DNA from: CAYFHQ01 sp964342805
GTDB taxonomy: Bacteria; Bacillota; Clostridia; Peptostreptococcales; Acidaminobacteraceae
Reading direction: 5' to 3'
DNA length: 7,437 nt
NCBI GenBank assembly: GCA_964342805.1
Contig: CAYFHQ010000146.1
Span: 1 to 7,437, forward strand
The notes beneath the pieces are model-generated. The model was not told where the DNA came from. It searched no databases and saw only the letters and a program-made list of their open reading frames with translations. The first letter of the stretch is position 1; each line of letters opens with the position of its first letter. This document shows, piece after piece, positions 1-5,702 of this stretch. The position numbers were made by a program, and so were the translations under genes.

Positions 1-1600
1 TTACATCGATGGATGCTGCAATACTCAGAATTCTCGCCCGTTCAATATTACTTGTAGACACTACATCTTTAAACACGGGTTTTCCAAGTGTTAGTGTGCC
101 AGTTTTATCCACCAAGGCAGTGTCAACCCGGCGCATTTGTTCAATAGCCTTAGCGTTTTTTATCAAAACACCATTCTGTGCCCCTTTGCCTGTTCCTACC
201 ATTACGGAAACTGGTGTAGCAAGTCCAAGAGCACATGGACAAGCGATTATGAGTACTGCAATTGAATTGACTATGCCGACTTGCCAATCATTAAACAATA
301 AGCCCCACGTAAACAGTGTTACCAATGATATGAGAATAACAGCTGGAACAAAATATCCGGCTATAGTATCAGCGAGTTTTTGAATGGGGGCTTTTGAAAG
401 CGCGGCTTCATTTACCATCTCGATAATGCGGGCAAGTACTGTATCACCACCTACCTGCTTCGCCTCCATGATAAAGCTGCCATTTAGATTAATTGTTCCT
501 CCAGTTACCTTATCACCAATTACACGGTCCTGAGGAATGGGTTCTCCGGAAATCATTGACTCATCCACTACACCTGAACCATCAATTACTTCACCATCCA
601 CTGGGATCTTATTACCTGGTTTTACCCGTAAATGATCATTAACAAGAACCTGATTAAGTGGAAGTTCAACTTCTTCTCCATTCCTGATAACAAATGCAGT
701 TGTGGGCACTAAATTTAAAAGTTCCTTAATGGCAGAGTTGGTTTTTGAGTGTGCTAGAAGTTCGAGCATCTGTCCCAGAATGACCAAAGTCAAGATGATA
801 ACTGTTGTTTCGTAATAGACAGATGGATAACCACTATGGGATCTCATGGCTTCTGGGAAAAGATATGGAGCGACAGTAGCAAAAAAACTAAAAATCCATG
901 CAGCTGATGTTCCTATTCCAATAAGGGTAAACATGTTTAAGTTAAAGCCTTTAAAACTTTTAACGGCCTTAGAGAATATAAATAAGGATGTATAAAAAAC
1001 GACTGGGAGCGATAACAGCAACTGAACGTATAAGTTCATCTTTGTACTCATGAGGTTACTTAGTATTGAGGCGACAGAAGGTATCAGTTCACCCATCGCT
1101 AAAATCAATATGGGCAATGAAAATATCGTTGAAACCATAAATTTGGTTCTCATTTGTTTATAGGCTAGCATACCTGAATCTTCTTCTTCGCTATATTCAC
1201 CAAATGTCATAATTTCTGTGAGATGCATACCACAAACAGGACAATCACCAGGCTGATCATATGTTTTATCAGCTTCACAACGCATAGGACATATATATTT
1301 GTGTCCAGACAAGCCAGATTCAATTTGAATATGGCTATTATGATTGGCCTCTGCAAAAGTACACTGTGATTTTACATCACATGTGCCATTGCATGTTTCA
1401 TCACCGCATGAGCACTGATAGGGGTGATGGCTGTTAGAATTAATGTGAGATTGATGCACATGATCGTTTCCATCCTTTCTAGAATAATCTTGGTGCGAAT
1501 CTTCGCCATCTGATTCTTTTAAGAACATTCCACAAACTGGACATTGTCCTTCAGACTCATAAGTCTTATCGCCTTCGCATTTCATTGGGCATTGGTACAT
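1..1600 (-). CDS. copA: Heavy-metal (Cu/Ag-type) P1B ATPase, C-terminus beyond window
   Basis: Membrane pump predicted to export Cu(I) or Ag(I) using ATP. The frame is open from the ATG at 1600 to the left edge without a stop, giving 533 residues. In order: Cys module 1 (residues 2-27), a His/Cys-rich linker (about 49-100), Cys module 2 (102-127), four hydrophobic helices (about 153-172, 188-210, 222-247, 260-283), the actuator domain with SGEP at 351-354 (TGE in most relatives, a conservative change), two more helices (about 413-436 and 441-468) carrying the metal-site motif CPC at 454-456, then DKTGTLT with the phosphorylated Asp498. The rest of the P domain, the N domain and the last two helices lie outside. 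There is no GMxCxxC-type HMA domain. AAAGGAG six bases upstream supports the start. It follows the DUF302 gene by 29 bp, probably in one transcript. CPC indicates a monovalent-metal pump, but the specificity-deciding TM7/TM8 residues are not visible, so the symbol is tentative. Confidence 0.93.
   Translation of the reverse strand, partial: MYQCPMKCEGDKTYESEGQCPVCGMFLKESDGEDSHQDYSRKDGNDHVHQSHINSNSHHPYQCSCGDETCNGTCDVKSQCTFAEANHNSHIQIESGLSGHKYICPMRCEADKTYDQPGDCPVCGMHLTEIMTFGEYSEEEDSGMLAYKQMRTKFMVSTIFSLPILILAMGELIPSVASILSNLMSTKMNLYVQLLLSLPVVFYTSLFIFSKAVKSFKGFNLNMFTLIGIGTSAAWIFSFFATVAPYLFPEAMRSHSGYPSVYYETTVIILTLVILGQMLELLAHSKTNSAIKELLNLVPTTAFVIRNGEEVELPLNQVLVNDHLRVKPGNKIPVDGEVIDGSGVVDESMISGEPIPQDRVIGDKVTGGTINLNGSFIMEAKQVGGDTVLARIIEMVNEAALSKAPIQKLADTIAGYFVPAVILISLVTLFTWGLLFNDWQVGIVNSIAVLIIACPCALGLATPVSVMVGTGKGAQNGVLIKNAKAIEQMRRVDTALVDKTGTLTLGKPVFKDVVSTSNIERARILSIAASIDV
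1220..1297 (-). repeat. Second CPM...CPVCGM metal-binding module of the ATPase
   Basis: Residues 102-127 repeat the first module with the same cysteine spacing (104, 108, 120, 123). CPM, CE, DKTY and CPVCGM are shared, while Arg follows CPM and the intervening residues differ. This points to an old internal duplication rather than a recent one, because the DNA has diverged at many third positions. It lies directly before the first membrane helix, the usual position of a metal-delivery domain. Confidence 0.85.
1520..1597 (-). repeat. First CPM...CPVCGM metal-binding module of the ATPase
   Basis: Residues 2-27 of the ATPase carry the pattern YxCPMxCExDKTY...CPVCGM. Cysteines sit at 4, 8, 20 and 23, with methionines beside the Cys pairs. 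It belongs to the short heavy-metal-binding Cys module (HMBD) found at the N-terminus of many Cu/Ag ATPases. In this copy Lys stands at the position after CPM where relatives commonly have His. It is a protein-level repeat of the module at 1220-1297. Confidence 0.85.
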
Positions 1601-1606
1601 TACATG

Positions 1607-1613
1607 CTCCTTT
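1607..1613 (-). promoter_or_regulatory. Ribosome binding site of the ATPase gene
   Basis: AAAGGAG on the minus strand, six bases before the ATG at 1600. It lies in the 29-bp gap after the DUF302 stop. It fixes the ATPase start, since an out-of-frame ATG at 1605-1603 is only one base from the site and hits a stop at once. Confidence 0.8.
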
Positions 1614-1629
1614 CGGTAGATTGAAACAA

Positions 1630-2025
1630 TTATCGTATATCAAAATGATCCACTACATTCATAAGAATGTTCTCTACTTTTTTAGCGACATCTTCCAGTT
1701 CATTTGAATTTTGAAGAAGGCCGATTAATTGACTTGGTCTTGCCAATCCTACATGCAGTCCTTCTTCGCTGTCATAAATGCAGATTTTACAGGGGAGCAT
1801 GTAGCCTGCCTTTTGATCGTAGTTAAGCACATCGATGGCTAAGTGAGGATTGCAAACCTCAAAAACCCAAAAATCGTATGCATACGCCAAGCCCTTCTCA
1901 TTAAATTTTGACTTCAAGTTTATTTCCCACAATACACCAAAACCGACTTTCGCTAACTCTTCTTTTAATTGTTCAATAGCTTCTTCTTGTGTCCTTGGTG
2001 TTAACACTTCATAGTACATATTCAT
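1630..2025 (-). CDS. DUF302 family protein, copper-unit partner
   Basis: A 131-residue soluble protein without signal peptide or membrane segment. It matches the DUF302 family by the pattern VCNPHLA at 57-63 and GYMLPCKICIYD at 74-85 (family form roughly NPxLA...LPCxVxVY). The biochemical role of the family is not firmly established; members often sit beside metal-export and redox genes. Here Cys79 and Cys82 form a CxxC, with Cys58, His61 and Met77 as further possible ligands, so metal or thiol chemistry is plausible but inferred. The start at 2025 has AAAGGAGG five bases upstream; the Met two codons later would be spaced too far. It is the first gene of a minus-strand unit with the ATPase, and its product could pass or sense the pumped metal. 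Confidence 0.88.
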   Translation of the reverse strand: MNMYYEVLTPRTQEEAIEQLKEELAKVGFGVLWEINLKSKFNEKGLAYAYDFWVFEVCNPHLAIDVLNYDQKAGYMLPCKICIYDSEEGLHVGLARPSQLIGLLQNSNELEDVAKKVENILMNVVDHFDIR

Positions 2026-2030
2026 TGTGT

Positions 2031-2038
2031 CCTCCTTT
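2031..2038 (-). promoter_or_regulatory. Ribosome binding site of the DUF302 gene
   Basis: A near-perfect AAAGGAGG on the minus strand, five bases before the ATG at 2025. It decides for this start over the in-frame ATG at 2019, which would have an 11-base spacing. Confidence 0.88.
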
Positions 2039-2043
2039 AGTAA

Positions 2044-2060
2044 TTAGACAATCTTCCTAA
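2044..2060. promoter_or_regulatory. Dyad TTAG-N9-CTAA, possible operator of the metal unit
   Basis: Inverted four-base arms TTAG and CTAA with nine bases between. It sits just downstream of the candidate leftward -10 and about 20 bases before the DUF302 start, where a repressor would block transcription. The same arms and spacing recur at 2124-2140. No known operator consensus was recognised. The arms are short, so chance is possible. Confidence 0.3.
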
Positions 2061-2072
2061 CGAAATGATTTC

Positions 2073-2078
2073 ACTATA
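2073..2078 (-). promoter_or_regulatory. Candidate -10 element of the DUF302/ATPase unit
   Basis: Minus-strand TATAGT, five of six matches to TATAAT, preceded by an A-tract. Transcription would begin near 2066, about 40 bases before the DUF302 ATG. No good -35 lies at 16-18 bases; a TTGATT is present but 24 bases away. A poor -35 fits a promoter that needs an activator, but this is only a consensus reading. Confidence 0.35.
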
Positions 2079-2111
2079 TTTTTTCCCAGTTATTTATCTT
2101 TTAATCAATGT

Positions 2112-2141
2112 TTTAGGTGATATTTAGTCAGGAATTCTAAA
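2112..2141. promoter_or_regulatory. TTTAG direct repeat plus dyad TTTAG-N9-CTAAA
   Basis: TTTAG occurs at 2112-2116 and again at 2123-2127, eleven bases apart (about one helical turn). The second copy pairs with CTAAA at 2137-2141 as an inverted repeat with a nine-base centre. Direct repeats at this pitch are typical of sites for dimeric winged-helix regulators, and the dyad repeats the design at 2044-2060. It overlaps the rightward promoter candidate. The regulator is unknown. Confidence 0.3.
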
Positions 2142-2151
2142 CCCTTATGTT
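2123..2151 (+). promoter_or_regulatory. Weak candidate promoter for the signalling operon
   Basis: TTTAGT (2123-2128) and TATGTT (2146-2151) are separated by 17 bases, matching the sigma-A consensus at three and four of six positions. A transcript from here would have a leader of roughly 90 bases before the ATG at 2250. It is the best pair found upstream but is weak, and it overlaps the TTTAG dyad. Confidence 0.25.
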
Positions 2152-2234
2152 TTCATTAAATGAGAACTTCCCGGTCAAATAGTGAAGGACGTTGGACAAT
2201 TTTGGGTATGAGACAGAAAAATGACTGTACTTTC

Positions 2235-2241
2235 GAGGAGG
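2235..2241 (+). promoter_or_regulatory. Ribosome binding site that sets the REC-HDOD start
   Basis: GAGGAGG eight bases before the ATG at 2250. The open frame extends back to an ATG at 2160, but that codon and the ATG at 2208 have no Shine-Dalgarno match. The 30 extra residues do not belong to a receiver domain, which begins at once after 2250. Confidence 0.85.
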
Positions 2242-2249
2242 CAGTGTTC

Positions 2250-3431
2250 ATGCAAAAGAAAATTCTATTTGTCGATGACGAAAAACAGATCCTGAGGGCC
2301 CTAAAGCGACTCTTTATTAACAGCAACTATGACGTGCATTTTGCAAACTCTGGGCAAGAAGCCCTTAAGGTCCTGGATGAAATAGAAGTTGATCTTGTGG
2401 TAACAGACATCCGCATGCCTGAAATGGATGGCTTGCAGTTGCTCCGCCGGGTCAAAGATGCCCATCCCCTAACCCTGCGGGTTGCCCTTAGTGGCTATAC
2501 AGACAACAAAAAGGTCTTTAACGCCCTGGAAGACAACTTGGCCAAGCTCTATTTGTTTAAACCCTGGGACAATAAGGAACTCACTGCCATGGTGGGCCGT
2601 CTTTTTGAGCTAGAGGATATCCTCAAAGACAAAAACCTCTTGGATATTATCAATAACTTGGACGAGCTACCAACGGTGCCAGACCTGTATTCAGACCTTT
2701 GTCGCATGGTGGAGGAAAATGCCGATGTTGACGTGATCTCCAAGAAGTTAGAAGAGGACCCTGCCATAGCCTCTAAGCTCCTTCGAGTGGCCAACTCCGC
2801 CTTCTATGGGGCCAAGACTGGGTCCATTGCCCAAGCCATCATGTATATTGGTCTGATCAATGTGAAAAACATTGTGCTGACCAACGCTATATTTGAGGGG
2901 ATTGGAGTTGACCGTGAAATCCAGGACCAGTTGTGGAAACACGTCAACCTGACCAACAAACTCATGAATGCCATTTACCAAAAGTGCCTCTATAAGCGGG
3001 TCCCCAACATGTTTGCTTCTGCAGGCCTGCTCCATGATATTGGTAGGGTCATTATATTTAAGTATTACATGGACAAGTACAAGGCAGCCATGAAGTTGGC
3101 GGAGAACCAACCCAACTCCCACCTGCGGGACCTGGAGAAGGAACTCATAGGGGTGGACCATTGCCAGATCGGTGGCTATCTTTTGAATTGGTGGGAGATC
3201 CCAGTTCCCATTATTGAAAGTGCTGTTTACCACCACAACCCTCTAGATGAAAACATCATTAACAAGGAGTTGGTCGGTGTGGTGCATATCGCCAACTACT
3301 ATTCCAATAAACTCCTGAGTCAAGACTTCTACCACGAAGTCTTGCAACTGCAGGTCTTTGAACAATTGGGAATTTCAGACGAAGCCGTTCAGGTGGTAGT
3401 GGAAGAGATCAGAGTAGACGAGGGACTGTAA
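2250..3431 (+). CDS. Response regulator, REC-HDOD
   Basis: A 393-residue cytoplasmic response regulator. The receiver domain (about 4-120) has the acidic pair Asp9/Asp10, phosphoacceptor Asp53 in TDIRMP, Ser81 in LSGY and Lys104 in FKPW, so it should be phosphorylatable. The output is an HDOD domain (about 133-350), the largely non-catalytic relative of HD phosphohydrolases. Diagnostic pieces are LPTVP (140-144), the DPAIASKLLRVANSAFYG block (170-187), IGLINVKNI, LLHDIGR with His262/Asp263, His304 and the HH pair 328-329. The position of the final HD-domain Asp appears to be Asn349. HDOD proteins act as signalling scaffolds, often near cyclic-di-GMP systems. Its target here is unknown, but the HD-GYP protein downstream is an obvious candidate partner. 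It is the first gene of the operon, 18 bp before the next. The start at 2250 is chosen over the in-frame ATG at 2160. Confidence 0.93.
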   Translation: MQKKILFVDDEKQILRALKRLFINSNYDVHFANSGQEALKVLDEIEVDLVVTDIRMPEMDGLQLLRRVKDAHPLTLRVALSGYTDNKKVFNALEDNLAKLYLFKPWDNKELTAMVGRLFELEDILKDKNLLDIINNLDELPTVPDLYSDLCRMVEENADVDVISKKLEEDPAIASKLLRVANSAFYGAKTGSIAQAIMYIGLINVKNIVLTNAIFEGIGVDREIQDQLWKHVNLTNKLMNAIYQKCLYKRVPNMFASAGLLHDIGRVIIFKYYMDKYKAAMKLAENQPNSHLRDLEKELIGVDHCQIGGYLLNWWEIPVPIIESAVYHHNPLDENIINKELVGVVHIANYYSNKLLSQDFYHEVLQLQVFEQLGISDEAVQVVVEEIRVDEGL

Positions 3432-3449
3432 AACATTGGGGGTGAGGAT

Positions 3450-4556
3450 ATGTCCGATTATTCCTCAAACAATATCTTATTTGTTGACGACGAAGTGAAT
3501 ATTCTCAGGTCTCTACGCAGGGGCCTGATCAAAGAACCTTACGGCAAGTTTTTTGCCAAGAGTGGTATTGATGCCCTGGACATCCTTGCCCAGGAAGACA
3601 TCCATGTCATTATTACAGACATGCGGATGCCAGGAATGACTGGCCTTGAGCTATTGAACATTGTTCATGACAAGTATCCGGACATTGTCAAAATCGTGCT
3701 CAGCGGTTATGCCCAGTTGCCCCAAGTCTTGGCAACGGTCAACCAGGTGAACATCTTTAAGTTCATCACCAAGCCCTGGAACTTGGAGAATGACCTCCGC
3801 AAGGTGATCTTGGAGGCCTTTAACTATTACAACCTCAAGTATGAAAATGAAGTATTGAAGATATCTTTGGGCAAAAAGAATGCTCTTTACCAGAAGCTCT
3901 TACGGGACAATGATAGCAAGATCATGACCATGAAGCGGGACCTCAAGTTGGTGTCTTCCTTGCAAACCGAGTGGAGCAATGTCCTCCGCCAGTTGTCCTA
4001 TGAAATGCAGGAAGGTGCCATATCCTCAGAAGACTTTGAAGACATGCTGGACATTGCCGACCGACTGTTTGCTGGCATCATGTCCAACATGCCCACCGAC
4101 GTGGTCCAGTTGAAGTTTTCCTGGTTGATTGACGAAGTCAACCTCTTGGTCAAACGCATCCAGCGATCGGGGAACCAGGTAGAAGAAAAACCAGACGGTG
4201 AATATGTCAAGTTTTACGGATATGAGACCGTAGACCACCTACTCAGCGGGGCCCATCAAATGCTCCTCTTTTGTTTTAAGCTAGTCTTTGAGTGGCTCCT
4301 TCTGGCCCGGGAACCCAACACTTTTTCCGTCATTGTTCGGGAAGAAGTGTCAGAACTCAAGGGTAAATCGAAGATCGTTTTTCTCATCCATGAGGACCAG
4401 GCAGTTTTCCAACAAAACCAGAGGATTATCGAGTTGGTGGACATGTCCCTGTCCCTCACCCTGGGGACCATAAATGGTCGCTACCAGGTCATGGAGAAGG
4501 ATGGCAAGACCCTGATTGCCATTGAAACCTTACTGGATATCGTGTCAGAGGAGTAA
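3450..4556 (+). CDS. Response regulator, REC plus degenerate kinase-like output
   Basis: A 368-residue cytoplasmic protein. The receiver (about 8-125) is complete: Asp13/Asp14, phosphoacceptor Asp57 in TDMRMP, Ser85 in LSGY and Lys108 in KPW. A probable coiled coil (about 125-180) and a helical stretch to about 215 follow. Residues about 222-363 resemble the course of a histidine-kinase ATPase domain: FSWLIDEVNLL near 223-233, a hydrophobic helix at 271-286 where the N box should be, a strand VFLIHED at 310-316 where DxGxG should be, and LSLTLGTINGRYQV at 334-347 followed by DGKTLIAIETLL at 351-362, like the G2 and C-terminal strands. The Asn, DxGxG and GxGxG residues are absent, and there is no His between 111 and 262 to serve as phosphoacceptor. 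The REC call is firm; the pseudokinase reading is my inference. GGGGGTGA precedes the start, and the stop is three bases before the kinase gene. Confidence 0.88.
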   Translation: MSDYSSNNILFVDDEVNILRSLRRGLIKEPYGKFFAKSGIDALDILAQEDIHVIITDMRMPGMTGLELLNIVHDKYPDIVKIVLSGYAQLPQVLATVNQVNIFKFITKPWNLENDLRKVILEAFNYYNLKYENEVLKISLGKKNALYQKLLRDNDSKIMTMKRDLKLVSSLQTEWSNVLRQLSYEMQEGAISSEDFEDMLDIADRLFAGIMSNMPTDVVQLKFSWLIDEVNLLVKRIQRSGNQVEEKPDGEYVKFYGYETVDHLLSGAHQMLLFCFKLVFEWLLLAREPNTFSVIVREEVSELKGKSKIVFLIHEDQAVFQQNQRIIELVDMSLSLTLGTINGRYQVMEKDGKTLIAIETLLDIVSEE

Positions 4557-4559
4557 ATT

Positions 4560-5702
4560 ATGATTGCTGACCACATGATGATCACAAAGAATGAACTACA
4601 TACCCTTGATACCATGACCCAGTGGTTCCACTGCCCGGTGATCGTACTCAAGGACCATGTAATCCACTCGCTGAACAAAGCAGCTCAGCGGGCCTTTGAC
4701 ATCCGTGTGGGTAACAACATTCAATCTACGTCCATTGCAGCACTCCAAGACAAAGAACACGCCACTGTATTGAAAGAAGCAAACAACCAAGCCAGTCGTT
4801 ACCTTGTTCAAGCCCACGACTTGATCGTGAACCAAGAGAGCTACACCTTGTATGTATGCAGTCATGTAGAGGCCCAAAACGAAGACGTTTTAACAGATGC
4901 GCCCCTGCCTACTGCCATGCCCACCGCCAATGTCCTGATCCAACAGGAAAAGTTGGCTGGGATCGGCCAAATGGCTGCTGGAGTAGCCCATGAAATATTC
5001 AATCCTCTGGGCTATATCCTTAGTAACTTTGAGACCCTAAAACAGTATTTTAGCGACTTGTCCAAGGTCGCAGCTGAAAGCGAAAATAAGGATGAATCCC
5101 TGGACATCGATTTTATACTTGAGGACATTGATGAACTTTTCGATGACGTGTCTGAAGGCCTCCACCGGGTGATTTCCATTATATCCAGCCTCAAGGGCTT
5201 CGTTCGAGAGTCCGACGAGATCTTGGAGTATGACCTCAATGAGGGTATTCGAAATACTCTAGTCATTGCCCGCAATGAATACAAGTACCACGCCACTGTA
5301 GAAACCGACTTTCAAACCATTGACCATACCTATGTCAATGGCAATAAGATCAACCAGGTCCTACTCAACCTTTTAATTAATGCTGTCCATGCCATTGTCA
5401 AGCGCCATGGTAAGGACATGGGCCTTATTCGGATTAAAACCTACCAAAAGGCTGACATGATCGGGTGTCAGATTTCTGACAACGGGTCAGGCATTCCAGC
5501 GGACAAGGTGAATCAGATTTTCCAACCCTTTTTCACCACCAAACCGGAAGGTGTGGGCACAGGCCTAGGCCTTAGTATTGCATGGGACATTATTGTCGAG
5601 CAAACCCATGGGGTTCTAGACGTTCAAACTAAAGAAAATGTAGGAACAACCTTTACCATAGAGATCCCAGTCATTCAAGCAGAGGTGGAAGACTATGAGT
5701 GA
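4560..5702 (+). CDS. Soluble PAS-like sensor histidine kinase
   Basis: A 380-residue cytoplasmic histidine kinase with no membrane segment or signal peptide. Residues about 12-103 look like a divergent PAS sensor domain (PVIVLKD...HSLNKAAQRAFDI). The dimerisation/phosphotransfer region starts near 128, with phosphoacceptor His144 in AHEIFNPL. Glu145 and Asn148 are kept, the residues used for autokinase and phosphatase action in this family, while Phe147 replaces the usual Asn of HEINNP. A long acidic helical insert (about 165-200) follows. The ATPase domain is complete: N box Asn270/Asn274, G1 DNGSGIP (307-313), F box FQPFFTTKP (321-329) and G2 GTGLGLS (333-339). AGAGGAG lies six bases before the ATG and overlaps the end of the previous gene. 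It is the only complete active kinase visible, flanked by three receivers, so it probably phosphorylates one or more of them. Confidence 0.95.
   Translation: MIADHMMITKNELHTLDTMTQWFHCPVIVLKDHVIHSLNKAAQRAFDIRVGNNIQSTSIAALQDKEHATVLKEANNQASRYLVQAHDLIVNQESYTLYVCSHVEAQNEDVLTDAPLPTAMPTANVLIQQEKLAGIGQMAAGVAHEIFNPLGYILSNFETLKQYFSDLSKVAAESENKDESLDIDFILEDIDELFDDVSEGLHRVISIISSLKGFVRESDEILEYDLNEGIRNTLVIARNEYKYHATVETDFQTIDHTYVNGNKINQVLLNLLINAVHAIVKRHGKDMGLIRIKTYQKADMIGCQISDNGSGIPADKVNQIFQPFFTTKPEGVGTGLGLSIAWDIIVEQTHGVLDVQTKENVGTTFTIEIPVIQAEVEDYE

Larger units (their letters stand above)
2026..2249. other. Divergent intergenic control region
   Basis: A 224-bp region between the leftward metal unit and the rightward signalling operon, AT-rich in its left two thirds. 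It holds both ribosome binding sites, a candidate leftward -10, a weak rightward promoter candidate and two TTAG-N9-CTAA dyads. I looked for and did not see a hairpin-plus-T-run terminator, a cyclic-di-GMP (GEMM) riboswitch core, a TACANNTGTA CopY box or a C/G-rich CsoR-type palindrome. Reading frames across 2160-2249 are not convincing as coding. Confidence 0.75.

Noticed and set aside
9..383. Plus-strand ORF of 124 codons
   Set aside because: It lies antisense to the conserved helix, CPC and DKTGTLT region of the ATPase; its protein has no recognisable motif.
1600..1605. Two-codon mini-ORF (ATG-TAA) overlapping the ATPase start
   Set aside because: Its ATG is only one base from the Shine-Dalgarno, too close for efficient initiation; the arrangement is probably accidental.
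2192..2207. Possible sigma-54 promoter (TTGGAC ... GGGT) before the REC-HDOD gene
   Set aside because: The GG is followed after ten bases by GT rather than the required GC, and the TTGC element is absent.
2160..2249. N-terminal extension of the REC-HDOD protein from the ATG at 2160 (or 2208)
   Set aside because: No ribosome binding site at either codon, the 30 residues match no receiver structure, and a GAGGAGG sits correctly before the ATG at 2250.
2026..2249. Cyclic-di-GMP riboswitch ahead of the signalling operon
   Set aside because: Looked for because of the HD-GYP gene, but the conserved GEMM core and its paired stems are not present.
2748..3236. Minus-strand ORF of 162 codons
   Set aside because: Antisense to the HDOD domain, with no ribosome binding site or domain seen; a by-product of codon bias on the real strand.
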